Shown here: positions 47,361-57,937 of the stretch, in pieces
Position numbering within the stretch: the stretch's first letter is position 1
Layout: each line of letters begins with the position of its first letter
Assembly: GCA_023229645.1 (NCBI GenBank)
Contig: JALNYU010000002.1
Location: 62,001-126,000, forward strand
DNA: 64,000 bases
Source of the DNA: Nevskia sp.
GTDB taxonomy: Bacteria; Pseudomonadota; Gammaproteobacteria; Nevskiales; Nevskiaceae
Direction of reading: 5' to 3'
The notes under the pieces: generated by a model
Databases searched by the model: none
What the model saw: only the letters and a program-made list of their open reading frames with translations
What the model was told of the DNA's origin: nothing
Translations under genes and position numbers: made by a program

Positions 47361-47576
47361 ACAGCCCTCACTTTGCATCCTGCATCAGAGTCATGCGTTG
47401 ACCTGCATCATATGCGCTCTCAAGCGGATTCCCTATGCTTTCTGTTAGGAATCGCGGAACGGCGGCAGCAGAGCGAATAATCGGTGCATTCGGCGCAAAG
47501 AAGAAGCCGAACCGGCGATCAGTAAAACCTTTAACGCTGGTAAGAACAGCCCAAACAGTAATCGCAGGGAGTGCGG

Positions 47577-47972
47577 ATGAGCTACATCGAGTGGTCGGAT
47601 AAATATTCAGTCGGTAACGACATGGTAGATACCCAGCATCAAAAGTTGATGGACATCATCAACCGCTATCACGATGCGCTAGAAGAAAAACGGCCGCGCG
47701 CAGAACTGGTGAAAATCTTTGACGAAGTGGCTGACTATGCAATCTATCATTTTCGGGACGAAGAGGCGCTGATGGAGCGGATTCAATTTCCTAAAATGGC
47801 GCGGCACAAAGTCATCCATAAACAGCTGATCGAGCAGATTGGCAAGCTGCGTGCTGAGCTGGTTTCCGGCGTTGCGGAAATCGAGCAGCAGATTCGCTTC
47901 TTCCTCAAAAATTGGCTGACTGCGCATATTGTTGGAATCGATACGCAGTACACGCCGTTTCTAGCTCACTAA
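47577..47972 (+). CDS. bacteriohemerythrin
   Basis: This is 131 residues from the ATG at 47577, with AGGGAG 5 bases upstream; a GTG at 47571 is less likely. A four-helix bundle with a di-iron site: ligands in DTQHQKL, YHFRDEEALME, ARHKVIHKQL and LTAHIVGIDTQY form the H...HxxxE...HxxxH...HxxxxD pattern. It binds oxygen reversibly and may serve as oxygen carrier or sensor near the signalling gene. A diverged bipartite repeat begins 20 bp after its stop. Confidence 0.94.
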   Translation: MSYIEWSDKYSVGNDMVDTQHQKLMDIINRYHDALEEKRPRAELVKIFDEVADYAIYHFRDEEALMERIQFPKMARHKVIHKQLIEQIGKLRAELVSGVAEIEQQIRFFLKNWLTAHIVGIDTQYTPFLAH

Positions 47973-47992
47973 AGGCTGGCCGCCGTTAGGGC

Positions 47993-48195
47993 GTTTATTG
48001 ATCCGGCCCTTATGTCCCTGAAAAAAGTACGGCGCTAAATTGAACGTCGCACTTCCAAGTAGGTGAGAGATGGTCGGATCAATAACAAAACAATTTGATT
48101 TTGTAATTGATTCGATCATGCACGCCGTAAATAGGGCACCTCCGATTGCTGTACGGCACCCCGGTCAACTATTGTGTTGCCGCATCGAGAATAAT
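47993..48195 (+). repeat. bipartite palindromic element, copy 5 (diverged A+B)
   Basis: Module A-like 47993-48086 and module B-like 48103-48195 keep the ends (TTATTGATCCGGCC, GGATCAATAAC) but the interior has many changes. It lies between convergent bacteriohemerythrin and cysA, where it may also work as a terminator. Confidence 0.75.
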
Positions 48196-48218
48196 CGGCG
48201 CAGCTGTAGCGGAATAAT

Positions 48219-49364
48219 CTAATTTCTAGCGCGGACGCGGTGATCCGCCACCGTGTGGGAGATTCCAAGCCCTGGCGTTTCAAGTGCAATGGGCAGCGGC
48301 GCTGGCGCTTCTTGCGCGCGCGGATAGACGCTGAAGCGTAGCGGCCGGATTCGCAAGTTATCGCCGATAGCCCAGTTCTTTTGCGCTGCCGCGTGGGTAA
48401 TTTCAATTTCTATCGTCTGCGCCGTTTGCTGTAGCCGGAGACGCAAGCGAATCAAAAAGCCTGTGCGTTGAATCTCCAGTATTTCGCCGTCGATTCCTGA
48501 GATGCTGGGGCCCACGATCTCAAAATCAGCGGGGCGAGCATAAACATCTACCGCACCTTGCGGCTGTATCGCTGAGTGCTCAAGCACGACATCGTTTTCG
48601 TCGAGCAGGATGTGGCTGCCGCGTGCGGTTCCGGCCAGTATGTTGGGTGTGCCAAGGAAGTCGAATACAAACGGGGTTTGTGGGTGGTCGTAAACGTCAT
48701 CGGTGGTGCCGATTTGCTCGATACGACCGCGATTCATGATCACCACGCGGTCGGCAAGCTCCAGCGCTTCTTCCTGATCATGGGTAACGAAGATCGTCGT
48801 GTAGCCAGTCTCGCTGTGCAGCTTGCGCAGCCAGCGGCGCAGATCTTTACGCACTTTGGCATCTAAGGCGCCGAAGGGTTCGTCGAGCAGCAGTACCCGC
48901 GGCTCGATTGCCAGTGCCCGAGCCAGCGCTACGCGCTGTTTCTGGCCGCCAGAGAGCTGCGCCGGATAGCGACCTTCTAGTCCGCCGAGTTGTACCAGCG
49001 CTAATAGCGCCTCAACGCGCGCGGCGATTGCCGCCTTGCTCGGCCGCTCCGAGGCTTTACGCACCGAGAGGCCGAACGCGACGTTATCGAACACCGTCAT
49101 GTGTTTGAACAGCGCGTACTGCTGAAAAACCAGGCCGACGCGACGGGCTTGTACTGTCAACTGCGTGGCGTCGATGTCGCCAAACAGAATGCGGCCGTCA
49201 TCGAGCGGCTCTAGTCCGGCAATGGCGCGAAGTAATGTCGTTTTGCCAGAGCCAGAAGGGCCAAGCAAGGCCAATAATTCACCAGAGGCAATATTAAGGT
49301 CGATGCCACGTAATGCGTGGAAATTACCAAAATGCTTTTGTACGCCGCGAATTTTAATGTCCAT
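48219..49364 (-). CDS. cysA: sulfate/thiosulfate ABC transporter ATPase
   Basis: The protein has 381 residues. Walker [14 protein letters not shown] at 34-46, signature [15 protein letters not shown], Walker [14 protein letters not shown] and the switch histidine in [10 protein letters not shown] are complete. A regulatory C-terminal domain (about 240-381) of TOBE type follows. It powers CysTW. It is last in the porin-sbp-cysT-cysW-cysA operon, 21 bp after cysW. Confidence 0.95.
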   Translation of the reverse strand: MDIKIRGVQKHFGNFHALRGIDLNIASGELLALLGPSGSGKTTLLRAIAGLEPLDDGRILFGDIDATQLTVQARRVGLVFQQYALFKHMTVFDNVAFGLSVRKASERPSKAAIAARVEALLALVQLGGLEGRYPAQLSGGQKQRVALARALAIEPRVLLLDEPFGALDAKVRKDLRRWLRKLHSETGYTTIFVTHDQEEALELADRVVIMNRGRIEQIGTTDDVYDHPQTPFVFDFLGTPNILAGTARGSHILLDENDVVLEHSAIQPQGAVDVYARPADFEIVGPSISGIDGEILEIQRTGFLIRLRLRLQQTAQTIEIEITHAAAQKNWAIGDNLRIRPLRFSVYPRAQEAPAPLPIALETPGLGISHTVADHRVRARN

Positions 49365-49385
49365 GAGGATCTTATAAAAAGTGAA

Positions 49386-50453
49386 TTAGTGGCGCCGGGT
49401 GGCCGCGAGTTGATCGGCGTGCTGCCATTCCAGAAATGACTTTGCAGCCAATGTCAGGAGCGCCAGCAGCGCGAGTAGGGACGCGACGGCAAATGCGCCG
49501 ACGAATTGATATTCGTTGTAGAGAATTTCGATATGCAGCGGCATCGTATTGGTTAAGCCGCGAATATGACCCGAGACCACGGAAACAGCACCGAATTCGC
49601 CCATCGCACGGGCATTGCAGAGCAGCACGCCATAGAGCAGTCCCCATTTGATATTCGGTAGCGTTACACGGCTAAACGTTTGCCAGCCGCTTGCGCCCAA
49701 GCTCAAGCTGGCCAGCTCGTCCTCAGTGCCTTGTTCCTGCATTAGTGGAATCAATTCGCGTGCAATAAACGGAAAGGTCACAAAAATGGTAGCTAGGACG
49801 ATGCCCGGCACGGCAAATAAAACTTTTCCAACGTGGTCGCCAAACCAAGGTTGAGCCCAACCTTGCGCGCCGAAAATCAGTACGTAAACCAGACCCGAGA
49901 CCACCGGTGACACCGAAAATGGCAGGTCGATTAATGTGATCAACAACTGCTTGCCGCGGAATTCGAATTTGGTGATTGCCCACGCGGCGCAGAGCCCGAA
50001 GATCAAGTTCAACGGCACCGCAATAAGCGACGCAATTAAAGTCAGCTTGATCGCGGCTAATGTTTCGCCTTCTGCAAAAGCATTGAAATACGCACCGAGG
50101 CCTTTGCGTAGCGCTTCAACGAAGACCGATAGCAATGGCAGCAACAGAAATAACGATAGAAAACCCAGGCCGATCAATATCAGCAGGCGGCGGACCCAAG
50201 GTGCTTCGGTGATAACCGCATTTTTCTGCTGTAACGGCTCAAAGGGGTACACAAACGCGCTTTGATCGCCAACGGCGATCTGCGTTTGTGTACGCCCGGC
50301 CAAGGACGGCCGGGCCGGGGGTGGGAGGGCGCGCGCGGCCTCGGCAGGGATGCCATGCGATCCATCCGCATCAGCGGGATCGCCAACGGCGATCTGCGTT
50401 TGCCCGGCAATCGATATTTCCGGCGATACCGAGTCGTTTTTTTTGGTGTCCAT
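49386..50453 (-). CDS. cysW: sulfate ABC transporter permease CysW with N-terminal repeat insertion
   Basis: This is 355 residues from the ATG at 50453, which overlaps the cysT stop (TAATG). The membrane core starts near residue 85 ([19 protein letters not shown]) and has six helices with the ABC-permease EAA loop ([21 protein letters not shown]). The first 80 residues are unusual: TQIAVGD occurs twice 38 residues apart, encoded by a 114-bp in-frame unit carrying a hairpin (see repeat 50264-50402). Known CysW proteins are about 290 residues, so this one is extended. Function is probably kept, because the tail is cytoplasmic. Confidence 0.93.
   Translation of the reverse strand: MDTKKNDSVSPEISIAGQTQIAVGDPADADGSHGIPAEAARALPPPARPSLAGRTQTQIAVGDQSAFVYPFEPLQQKNAVITEAPWVRRLLILIGLGFLSLFLLLPLLSVFVEALRKGLGAYFNAFAEGETLAAIKLTLIASLIAVPLNLIFGLCAAWAITKFEFRGKQLLITLIDLPFSVSPVVSGLVYVLIFGAQGWAQPWFGDHVGKVLFAVPGIVLATIFVTFPFIARELIPLMQEQGTEDELASLSLGASGWQTFSRVTLPNIKWGLLYGVLLCNARAMGEFGAVSVVSGHIRGLTNTMPLHIEILYNEYQFVGAFAVASLLALLALLTLAAKSFLEWQHADQLAATRRH
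50264..50402 (-). repeat. in-frame 114-bp unit inside cysW
   Basis: A 25-bp sequence, itself containing ATCGCC-AAC-GGCGAT, occurs at 50264-50288 and 50378-50402, 114 bp apart. Between them is the hairpin GCCCGGCC...GGCCGGGC (50294-50315), nearly the same as in the sdhB-sdhE array. 114 is a multiple of three, so the frame survives. Confidence 0.88.
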
Positions 50454-51292
50454 TAGCGGCGACGTGCCCAAGCTTGTAGTAAATTAATCGTGAGCAGCAA
50501 AAGAAACGAAATCACCAACATCGTCGCTGCGATCGCCGTTGCGCCGCGGTAGTCGAATTCTTCTAGTTTGATGATGATCAGTAACGGTGCAATTTCCGAT
50601 ACGGACGGGAAGTTGCCGGCGATGAAAATCACCGAGCCGTATTCGCCAACAGCACGTGCGAATGACAGCGCAAAACCAGTGACCACCGCCGGCAGCACCG
50701 CCGGTGCTATGACGCGTGACACGGTTTGCCAGCGCCATGCGCCTAAGGTTGCAGCGGCTTCTTCGAGATCACGTTCAACTTCGCGCAACACCGGTTCCAC
50801 CGTGCGAACAATGAATGGTAAGCCGATAAACGTCATCGCGACGATCACGCCGAGTTGGGTGTAGGCGATCTTGATTCCTAATGGTTCCAGTATCGAGCCA
50901 ATCCAGCCATTCGGCGAGTAAAGCGCCGTTAGTGCAATACCCGCCACTGCGGTCGGCAACGCGAAAGGCAGGTCGATAAATGCATCGAACAAGCGCTTGC
51001 CGGGGAAGGTATATCGCACGAATATCCAGGCGACGATAGAACCAAAAACAACATTGATTAATGCTGCAATAAACGCGGCGCCGAAACTGAGTTTTAGCGC
51101 CGCGAACACCCGCGGCGTAGTGATTACATTCCAAATTCCGAATACGCCTAACCCAGAGGATTTGAAAAATACGCCAGCGAGTGGAATTAACACGATCAAG
51201 CTTAGGTACAGAATCGTGAACCCTAACGCTGGCGCAAGGCCAGGGATTGCGCGCGGTGTTTTTCCGCGCGAAGCAAATACTGCAGTGCTCAT
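50453..51292 (-). CDS. cysT: sulfate ABC transporter permease CysT (CysU)
   Basis: This 279-residue inner-membrane permease has six helices ([19 protein letters not shown] first) and the EAA loop [21 protein letters not shown], which contacts CysA. It pairs with CysW. Start ATG at 51292 overlaps the end of sbp by 4 bases; its stop overlaps the cysW start. Confidence 0.95.
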   Translation of the reverse strand: MSTAVFASRGKTPRAIPGLAPALGFTILYLSLIVLIPLAGVFFKSSGLGVFGIWNVITTPRVFAALKLSFGAAFIAALINVVFGSIVAWIFVRYTFPGKRLFDAFIDLPFALPTAVAGIALTALYSPNGWIGSILEPLGIKIAYTQLGVIVAMTFIGLPFIVRTVEPVLREVERDLEEAAATLGAWRWQTVSRVIAPAVLPAVVTGFALSFARAVGEYGSVIFIAGNFPSVSEIAPLLIIIKLEEFDYRGATAIAATMLVISFLLLLTINLLQAWARRR

Positions 51293-52287
51293 TTGGGCTG
51301 AAATATTTTGTCGAACACGCCGCCGTCAGCAAAGTGCGTTGCTTGCGCTTTGGCCCAGCTGCCAAACACGTCATTCAGCTTGAACAGTTCGATTTTTGGA
51401 AAACGTGCTAAATCTTTAGGGTCTGCCGATTCTGGTTGGTACGGGCGAAAATAATGATGTGCGGCGAGCTTCTGCCCCGCTGGTGAATAGAGAAATTGCA
51501 GATAAGCCTCGGCTTCCTTACGGGTGCCGTGTTTATCGACATTGGAATCGACAACGGCGACCGGCGGTTCGGCGAGTATTGAATACGGCGGCGCGACGAT
51601 ATCGAACTTATCGGGGCCCAGCTCTTCGACCGATAAAAACGCCTCATTTTCCCAGGCGATCAGGACATCGCCGAGCCCCCGCTGGACGAACGTTGTCGTC
51701 GCGCCCCTGGCGCCGGTGTCGAGTACCGGCACGTTTTTGAAAATCTTCGCGACGAACTCCTGCGCTTTGGCCGGGTCATTGCCAAATTTCCTCAACGCAT
51801 AGCCCCAGGCGGCAAGGTAATTCCAGCGTGCGCCGCCACTGGTTTTCGGGTTGGGCGTAATCACTGAAATGCCGGGCTTGGTTAGGTCGTCCCAGTCGTG
51901 GATACCTTTAGGGTTGCCTTTGCGAACGAGGAAAACGATGGTTGACGTGTACGGCGCGCTGTTGTTCGGCAGGCGTTTTTGCCAAGTGCTCGGCAACAGC
52001 TTTGCACGCGCGGCAATTGAGTCAATATCGTAAGCCAGCGCCAGCGTAACGACGTCGGCCTCTAAGCCGTCGATGACCGCGCGCGCCTGCTTGCCTGATC
52101 CGCCGTGTGAGGCCTGGATGTTGATGTTTTTGCCGGTGTTGGCTTTCCATTCCGCTGAAAATTGGCTGTTGACCGCTTTGTAGAATTCGCGGGTTGGGTC
52201 GTAACTAACATTAAGCAAGTCTTTCGCCGCTACGACGCCAGACGTAAGTAGCGCGGCAGTGACCAGAAGAATGAGGCTGCGTTTCAT
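51289..52287 (-). CDS. sbp: periplasmic sulfate-binding protein
   Basis: The protein has 332 residues. The signal peptide ([21 protein letters not shown]) is followed by [28 protein letters not shown] and [16 protein letters not shown], the sulfate-binding signatures of the Sbp/CysP family. It delivers sulfate to CysTWA. It follows the porin gene by 24 bp and overlaps cysT by 4. Confidence 0.95.
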   Translation of the reverse strand: MKRSLILLVTAALLTSGVVAAKDLLNVSYDPTREFYKAVNSQFSAEWKANTGKNINIQASHGGSGKQARAVIDGLEADVVTLALAYDIDSIAARAKLLPSTWQKRLPNNSAPYTSTIVFLVRKGNPKGIHDWDDLTKPGISVITPNPKTSGGARWNYLAAWGYALRKFGNDPAKAQEFVAKIFKNVPVLDTGARGATTTFVQRGLGDVLIAWENEAFLSVEELGPDKFDIVAPPYSILAEPPVAVVDSNVDKHGTRKEAEAYLQFLYSPAGQKLAAHHYFRPYQPESADPKDLARFPKIELFKLNDVFGSWAKAQATHFADGGVFDKIFQPK

Positions 52288-52311
52288 CGTGATGCTCCAA
52301 AATTCGTGGGA

Positions 52312-53727
52312 TCAATATTGAATCTGCAGGCGCGTGAATAACGCACGCTCGTCGAACCGATCACGACCGCCGCTGCGGCCGCCGCTGAACGTCGTGTAGT
52401 TGTAGTCCGCTGTTAGCTTGGTATTGGCATTGAGCTGCCAATTAACGCCGAGGCCCACGCTTCTGGCCTTGCTGGCATTGGTGTTCAAGCTGGCGAGCTG
52501 CGTGGCCGCGTTGCCGGCAAACGCATCGTTATCGATGTCGAGACGGCCTACGCGGGCAAAAGCTTCAACAGCGCCCCAGCCGCTACCGCCGATGGTGTAC
52601 GGATGAGCCGGGCGAATGCCGCGATAGCTGGTGTTTTCACCGGTGAGCACGTAACTGGCGGTGACGTTGTAGGCGATATTCTTAATTTCCCTATAGTTTG
52701 TTCCGCGCCGTACGTTTTGCGCGGAAATTCCATACTCGGCTAGCAGGCCAAAGCTGTTGTGATAGAAGTAGCCTTGCGGTGAGATTCGGTATTGAACGCC
52801 AGTGGCTTGAACGTCGGTGTTGTAGCTAAAAAACTGCTGCTGACCGGGCGAACGATAGCGCGGCAACACGTTGTTGCCGGTACCGTCTTTGACGCCGGTG
52901 GTGCCAGCAACGCCGAAGCCTAAACCGCGAAAGAAGCCGTAATCATTCTTGAACGGCTCGAAAAACAGACGACCTTCAAATTCCTTCTGGCCGTCGTCGG
53001 CGACTGAGACGTCGCGACCGTCTGTCGTACCATTAAACACCCCGAATGTGTAGTTGAAAGTATTCTTGAATGCACTGCCGAATAAGGCTACGCCGATGTC
53101 GCGATTCGGCACCAGTTCGGTTACAAAACCGAGTTCGTTAAAGTCGACATAGCCGACCGATTGCAGCCGCTCCAAGCCCACCGGCCCCTTTTGTTTGCCG
53201 ACGCGGAACGAGGCGTACGGCGAGAACTTGAGATCGATGTAAGCGTCGACGATCGAACTATATGCGCCGCCGTCGCCAACGTTATTTTGGCCGGAAAATT
53301 CGGGCGCCAGATAGAAGCTAACCAGCTTGCCGAGCGAGCCTTGAATGATCGGGCGAAAGCGGCGCAGCCCGAAACCGTCGCGTAGCGTACCGTCGTCGGC
53401 GACGAAATAGCGGCCATCGACCTGCGCCAAGCCGGCGAAGCGAATTTCGTATTGACCGTCGGCCGACTTTAAGCCAAAGCCCTTATCGCTCGCATTGGCA
53501 ACTGGTGCCTCTTTGGCTTTGGCCGTGCTCTCCTCGCTTTGCAACTCAAGTTTGCGCTCAAGCACCTTGATGCGTTCTTCAAGCTGTTCATTCGTGGGTG
53601 TCGATGCCTGATCTGCCGCCACCGCCCAGGTGGGCAGCGCGCCCAGGCTGGCGGCAACGGCAAACCCAGTGGCGACGCCAGCAAAAGAATTTCCCTTGGT
53701 GTCGGTATTTTTTGTATTGCGGTACAT
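52312..53727 (-). CDS. OprO/OprP-type outer-membrane porin
   Basis: This is 471 residues from the ATG at 53727, chosen because AGGGGGCG lies just upstream and a signal peptide follows (FAVAASLGALPTWAVA); 53781 would add 18. After a coiled-coil stretch (NEQLEERIKVLERKLELQ) comes a barrel domain that resembles phosphate-selective porins (YEIRFAGLAQVDGRYFV; ends ERALFTRLQIQY, aromatic last residue). Placed first in the sulfate operon, it likely admits sulfate or a sulfonate. Anion specificity is inferred from context only. Confidence 0.88.
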   Translation of the reverse strand: MYRNTKNTDTKGNSFAGVATGFAVAASLGALPTWAVAADQASTPTNEQLEERIKVLERKLELQSEESTAKAKEAPVANASDKGFGLKSADGQYEIRFAGLAQVDGRYFVADDGTLRDGFGLRRFRPIIQGSLGKLVSFYLAPEFSGQNNVGDGGAYSSIVDAYIDLKFSPYASFRVGKQKGPVGLERLQSVGYVDFNELGFVTELVPNRDIGVALFGSAFKNTFNYTFGVFNGTTDGRDVSVADDGQKEFEGRLFFEPFKNDYGFFRGLGFGVAGTTGVKDGTGNNVLPRYRSPGQQQFFSYNTDVQATGVQYRISPQGYFYHNSFGLLAEYGISAQNVRRGTNYREIKNIAYNVTASYVLTGENTSYRGIRPAHPYTIGGSGWGAVEAFARVGRLDIDNDAFAGNAATQLASLNTNASKARSVGLGVNWQLNANTKLTADYNYTTFSGGRSGGRDRFDERALFTRLQIQY

Positions 53728-53869
53728 GAATTCGCCCCCTGGCTCAATCGTTGAAAGCGGGGCGATTTTCGGAGATCGCAAATAGACTGTAAAAGAATGT
53801 TAATTATTTTTTATAGCATTAAAAGTTATATAAAAAATAAACAGCAACGCAGCGGATAAAACGTTAGGC

Positions 53870-54922
53870 CTAACGCAGCAGCGTAATTGGTGGCCCGTTC
53901 GTGGCGCCCAGGCGTAATAGTGCTTCGTTTGCGCTGAGCTGCAGAACAAACTGCAAGGCCAGCCCGTGCTGCGGGTGCAGCGCGGTATCCAGCACTTCGC
54001 CGACGGGCTGATCGCTGCCATCGGCGAGATACACCGCGGTGCCGCGGGGTGTTGCCGCAACATCTGCGTAGCCAACAAACATTCGTCGTTTCAAATTGCC
54101 CAGGTAGTGCAGCCGCGCCACAATTTCCTGGCCGGGGTAGCAGCCTTTGGTGAAGCTAATACCGTCCAACTGGTCGAGATTCAGCATTTGTGCAACGTGC
54201 TGTTCTTGGGTTTCTGGATGCACGACAGGGTGGCCGGACTGCAATTCAAGTAGGCGCCAGGCCTGCGTGCCGACGCAGCGCGCGCGCGCCGCCAGCGGTG
54301 GCCACAGCGCTTGCAAGATCAGTTCACTGCCGTAGAGCGCGAAACGCGGTATCGACCCCGGCTGACGGACGACGACGACATCGGCCGCTTCCAGGCAGGC
54401 CCAGGGTTGTTCCGGTGCCGATAAGCCGGCGTCCGCAAGAATGGCTGCCGCATTCGGGCCGGCAAGGCCGAGCGCTAGCACGGCATCGCTGCCGTCGGCG
54501 AGGTTTACTTTTGAGCGCAGCACAAACATTTTTAGCCGCTTCAGCGTCGGCGCGACCATGTCGCGCGGCAAGGCCAGCCAGATTTGCTCCGCACGCCGGA
54601 TTAGCACCGGCAAGGCCAGTACGCGGCCCTTAGCGCTGTTATAGCTGCTGAACTGGGCGTGGCTCGCCGTTAGCTCGCGCACATCGTTACTGAGCTGCCC
54701 TTGCAGAAAAGTATCGGTATCTGCCCCTTGCGCGACGATGATGCCGAGATCCGTCAGTGGGGCCAAAACATCCTCAGTTAGCGCCGCCGCCGCTTCGGAC
54801 AACCGATCACCAAAATCGGCCGAGCCATCGGCATGCTGGATCAACGTCGTATCGGCCAGCCACGTATAGCGGCTAGGCGTCGCATGCGGCGTGTTTTGTA
54901 GCGGCGTGGATGAGGCTAACAT
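53870..54922 (-). CDS. ygfZ: YgfZ/GcvT-like tRNA-modifying folate-binding protein
   Basis: This 350-residue protein carries the family motif KGCYPGQE (in SFTKGCYPGQEIVARLHY), whose cysteine is needed in E. coli YgfZ for iron-sulfur cluster maintenance of some enzymes and for tRNA modification. GcvT-like folds span the length. It is divergent from the succinate dehydrogenase cluster, which it may support since SdhB carries three clusters. An AT-rich 142 bp separates it from the porin gene. Confidence 0.93.
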   Translation of the reverse strand: MLASSTPLQNTPHATPSRYTWLADTTLIQHADGSADFGDRLSEAAAALTEDVLAPLTDLGIIVAQGADTDTFLQGQLSNDVRELTASHAQFSSYNSAKGRVLALPVLIRRAEQIWLALPRDMVAPTLKRLKMFVLRSKVNLADGSDAVLALGLAGPNAAAILADAGLSAPEQPWACLEAADVVVVRQPGSIPRFALYGSELILQALWPPLAARARCVGTQAWRLLELQSGHPVVHPETQEQHVAQMLNLDQLDGISFTKGCYPGQEIVARLHYLGNLKRRMFVGYADVAATPRGTAVYLADGSDQPVGEVLDTALHPQHGLALQFVLQLSANEALLRLGATNGPPITLLR

Positions 54923-55022
54923 GAGGCTCTAACGGTTATTGAATCGGGAGTCAAGTGACACACTTCGTTGCCAGAAGTGCGTGAATTTTGTCACACTAAG
55001 CAGGTTCTCTGAGGCAAACCTT

Positions 55023-55214
55023 GTGAAATCTCCCGATTCTTCCGAAGTTGTAGACGCCGGTTCGACGCCAACAAATGCTGCAGTGCGGTCGCAACCTGTC
55101 GTTTATGTTCCGAAAAAAGCCCAACCGATTCAAGAAATCGGTGGCCGGAAGGATGGTACCGAACCGACGCGTTTCGGCGACTGGGAGAAAAATGGCCGCT
55201 GCATCGATTTTTAA
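55023..55214 (+). CDS. SDHAF4-like succinate dehydrogenase assembly factor (DUF1674)
   Basis: This is 63 residues from the GTG at 55023 (GAGG 8 bases upstream); a start at 54939 would add 28 with no ribosome site. The conserved end EIGGRKDGTEPTRFGDWEKN then GRCIDF is the DUF1674/SDHAF4 signature. In mitochondria SDHAF4 binds the flavinylated SdhA and protects it from side reactions before it joins SdhB; bacterial members are inferred to do the same. It sits 44 bp ahead of sdhC as first gene of the cluster. Confidence 0.82.
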   Translation: MKSPDSSEVVDAGSTPTNAAVRSQPVVYVPKKAQPIQEIGGRKDGTEPTRFGDWEKNGRCIDF

Positions 55215-55258
55215 GTTCCACCGTCACTAAAAGCTTACTAATAGGAATAGGAACCGCA

Positions 55259-55672
55259 ATGTCCGCGAAGCCGACCGTACCCGGTAAATCAGCATCACGC
55301 CCCCTGTCTCCGTTCATGATCGGCCCCTATTATCGGCCGCAATTGACGTCCATGTTGTCGATCACGCACCGCCTCACCGGTATCAGTCTCGCGCTCGGCA
55401 CAATTTTCGTCGCGATCTGGGTCACCGCCGCGGCGAGTGGCGCGGAGGCGTACGCGGTGTTTTCCAGCTATGCCCACAGCATCGTCGGCTATTTGCTGCT
55501 GGTCGCCTACAGCTGGGCGTTGCTCTATCACCTGTGCAACGGCATCCGCCATTTGTTCTGGGATACCGGCCGCGGCTTCGAGCTGAAAGCGGCTTACGCC
55601 AGCGGCAAAGCGGTGATCGCGGCATCGGTGCTGTTGACGATCCTGGTCTGGGTCGCGGCGCTCGCCGCCTGA
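55259..55672 (+). CDS. sdhC: succinate dehydrogenase cytochrome b556 subunit
   Basis: A 137-residue membrane protein with three helices. PLSPFMIGPYYRPQLTSMLS and ITHRLTGISLALGTIFVA contain the quinone-site serine and arginine region; the heme-ligand histidine is in YAHSIVGYLLL or LLYHLCNGIRHLFWD. AGGAATAGGAA precedes the ATG. It anchors complex II and reduces quinone. Confidence 0.94.
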   Translation: MSAKPTVPGKSASRPLSPFMIGPYYRPQLTSMLSITHRLTGISLALGTIFVAIWVTAAASGAEAYAVFSSYAHSIVGYLLLVAYSWALLYHLCNGIRHLFWDTGRGFELKAAYASGKAVIAASVLLTILVWVAALAA

Positions 55673-55707
55673 ATTCATAACAACTAACGCAATATCAGGA
55701 GATTCCC

Positions 55708-56088
55708 ATGAGTCTGCGTTCACCGCTCGGACAGGCCCGAGGCCTGGGTTCGGCAAAGGATGGTGTTGGTCATTGGTGGTTGCAGCGGCTTACCGCGCTG
55801 GCCTTGATTCCGTTGTCGCTGTGGTTTGTCTACAGCCTCGTGCGGTTCCCTTTGACTGACTATGAAACGATGGTCGCGTGGATCAAAGCGCCGCTGGTGG
55901 CGGTGGCGCTGGTGCTGTTTTTTGCGGCAGCCTTCCTGCATGCCGCGCTCGGTGTTCAGGTTGTGATCGAAGACTACGTCGGCGGCGAAGGCAAGAAGTT
56001 GCTGAGCATCGTCATCGCCAAGTTCGTTCTCTACGCGCTGGGCGTCGCCAGCATTTTTGCCGTACTCAAAATCGCATTCGGAGCTTGA
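55708..56088 (+). CDS. sdhD: succinate dehydrogenase membrane anchor subunit
   Basis: This 126-residue protein has three helices. [18 protein letters not shown] is the conserved SdhD start; the heme histidine is in [25 protein letters not shown] lies 9 bases upstream. Partners with SdhC. The sdhA start follows by 4 bases. Confidence 0.93.
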   Translation: MSLRSPLGQARGLGSAKDGVGHWWLQRLTALALIPLSLWFVYSLVRFPLTDYETMVAWIKAPLVAVALVLFFAAAFLHAALGVQVVIEDYVGGEGKKLLSIVIAKFVLYALGVASIFAVLKIAFGA

Positions 56089-56092
56089 TGAA

Positions 56093-57883
56093 ATGACCGC
56101 TGCATACCCGATCACGCACCACGAATACGATGTCGTCGTTGTCGGCGCCGGTGGCGCTGGCCTGCGTGCGACTGTCGGCCTGTCCCAGGCGGGACTGCGC
56201 ACGGCGAATTTGACCAAAGTGTTCCCAACCCGCAGCCACACCGTGGCCGCGCAGGGCGGTATTTCGGCCGCGCTCGGCAACATGGGCCAGGACGACTGGC
56301 GCTGGCATATGTACGACACCATCAAGGGCTCCGACTGGCTCGGCGACCAAGACGCCATTCAGTACATGTGCCGCGAAGCGATCCCGGCGATTATTGAACT
56401 CGAACACTGGGGTGTGCCGTTCTCGCGTACGCCGGAAGGCAAGATTTATCAGCGTCCGTTCGGCGGCATGACGACCCACTACGGCGAAGGCACCGCACAG
56501 CGTACCTGCGCCGCCGCAGACCGTACCGGCCACGCGATGCTGCACGCGCTTTATCAGCAGTCGCTGAAAAACAAAGCCGAATTCTTCATCGAATATTTCG
56601 CGCTCGATTTGCTGACGGATGACGATGGCAGCGTCAAAGGCGTCCTAGCTTGGGACCTCGCGACCGGCCAACTGCATCGCTTCCGCGCCCAGCAAGTGAT
56701 TCTCGCCACCGGCGGCTACGGTCGTGCTTACTTCTCGGCAACATCCGCGCACACCTGCACCGGCGACGGCAACGCGATGGCGCTGCGTGCTGGCATTCCG
56801 CTGCAAGACATGGAGTTCGTCCAATTCCATCCGACCGGTATTTACGGCGCCGGTTGTTTGATCACCGAAGGTGCGCGCGGCGAGGGTGGCTTCCTCACTA
56901 ACTCGAAAGGCGAGCGCTTCATGGAACGCTACGCGCCGAATCGTAAAGATCTTGCTTCGCGTGACGTTGTGTCACGTTCGATGACGATTGAAATTCGCGA
57001 AGGCCGCGGCGTCGGCGCCGAAGCCGATCACATCCATTTGCATCTCGAACATTTGGATCCGGCCGATCTGCACAAGCGCCTCCCAGGCATTTCGGAAACG
57101 GCGAAGATTTTTGCTGGCGTTGATGTCACCAAGGAGCCGATTCCGGTATTGCCGACGGTTCACTACAACATGGGCGGCATTCCGGCCAACTTCTACGGCG
57201 AAGTGGTGACCTGCACCGATGGCCAAAACGATACGATCATCCCGGGTTTGATGGCGGTCGGCGAAGCGGCCTGCGTTTCGGTCCACGGCGCCAATCGTCT
57301 TGGATCGAATTCGCTGCTCGATCTCGTTGTGTTCGGCCGCGCGGCCGCGCTGCGCGCCGCGCAACTGGTCAAGCCGGGTACTTCGCACGGCACGATCAGC
57401 ACCGCATCGGAAGAAAAAGCCATCGCCCGTTTCGACGCACTGCGTAACGCCAAAGGCCCGCGCGGTACTGCCTCGCTGCGTTTGGAAATGCAGAAAACGA
57501 TGCAGAACCACGCCGCGGTATTCCGTACTTCGGATTCTCTTAACGAGGGCTTGGTCAAGATTAAGAAGGCCGTTGAGAGCTTTGCCGATATCGGCGTCAG
57601 CGACCGTTCAATGGTCTGGAACTCCGACCTGATGGAAACGCTGGAACTCGACAACCTGCTCGGCCAAGCGCTGCTGACGGTTGCTTCGGCACAGAACCGT
57701 AAGGAATCCCGCGGCGCCCACGCGCACGAAGATTTCCCGGACCGCGGCGATCAAGAATGGCAGAAGCACACGCTGGCGTGGCGCAGCAATAACACCGACG
57801 TCAACATCGGTTACCGGCCGGTGCACATGGTGACGTTGGACGACGAAGCGGAAGTCGTCCCGCCGCAGAAGCGTACGTACTAA
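56093..57883 (+). CDS. sdhA: succinate dehydrogenase flavoprotein subunit
   Basis: The protein has 596 residues; the ATG at 56093 matches the family start, an earlier frame start does not. FAD is bound by [12 protein letters not shown] and covalently by the histidine in [10 protein letters not shown]. The active-site region includes [12 protein letters not shown] and [25 protein letters not shown] is the C-terminal FAD motif. It oxidises succinate to fumarate in the TCA cycle. Full length. Confidence 0.97.
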   Translation: MTAAYPITHHEYDVVVVGAGGAGLRATVGLSQAGLRTANLTKVFPTRSHTVAAQGGISAALGNMGQDDWRWHMYDTIKGSDWLGDQDAIQYMCREAIPAIIELEHWGVPFSRTPEGKIYQRPFGGMTTHYGEGTAQRTCAAADRTGHAMLHALYQQSLKNKAEFFIEYFALDLLTDDDGSVKGVLAWDLATGQLHRFRAQQVILATGGYGRAYFSATSAHTCTGDGNAMALRAGIPLQDMEFVQFHPTGIYGAGCLITEGARGEGGFLTNSKGERFMERYAPNRKDLASRDVVSRSMTIEIREGRGVGAEADHIHLHLEHLDPADLHKRLPGISETAKIFAGVDVTKEPIPVLPTVHYNMGGIPANFYGEVVTCTDGQNDTIIPGLMAVGEAACVSVHGANRLGSNSLLDLVVFGRAAALRAAQLVKPGTSHGTISTASEEKAIARFDALRNAKGPRGTASLRLEMQKTMQNHAAVFRTSDSLNEGLVKIKKAVESFADIGVSDRSMVWNSDLMETLELDNLLGQALLTVASAQNRKESRGAHAHEDFPDRGDQEWQKHTLAWRSNNTDVNIGYRPVHMVTLDDEAEVVPPQKRTY

Positions 57884-57937
57884 CGCCGTCATTCTGAATC
57901 CCGATATTGCCCCGCCACAGAATTTAGGAGTGTTGTC

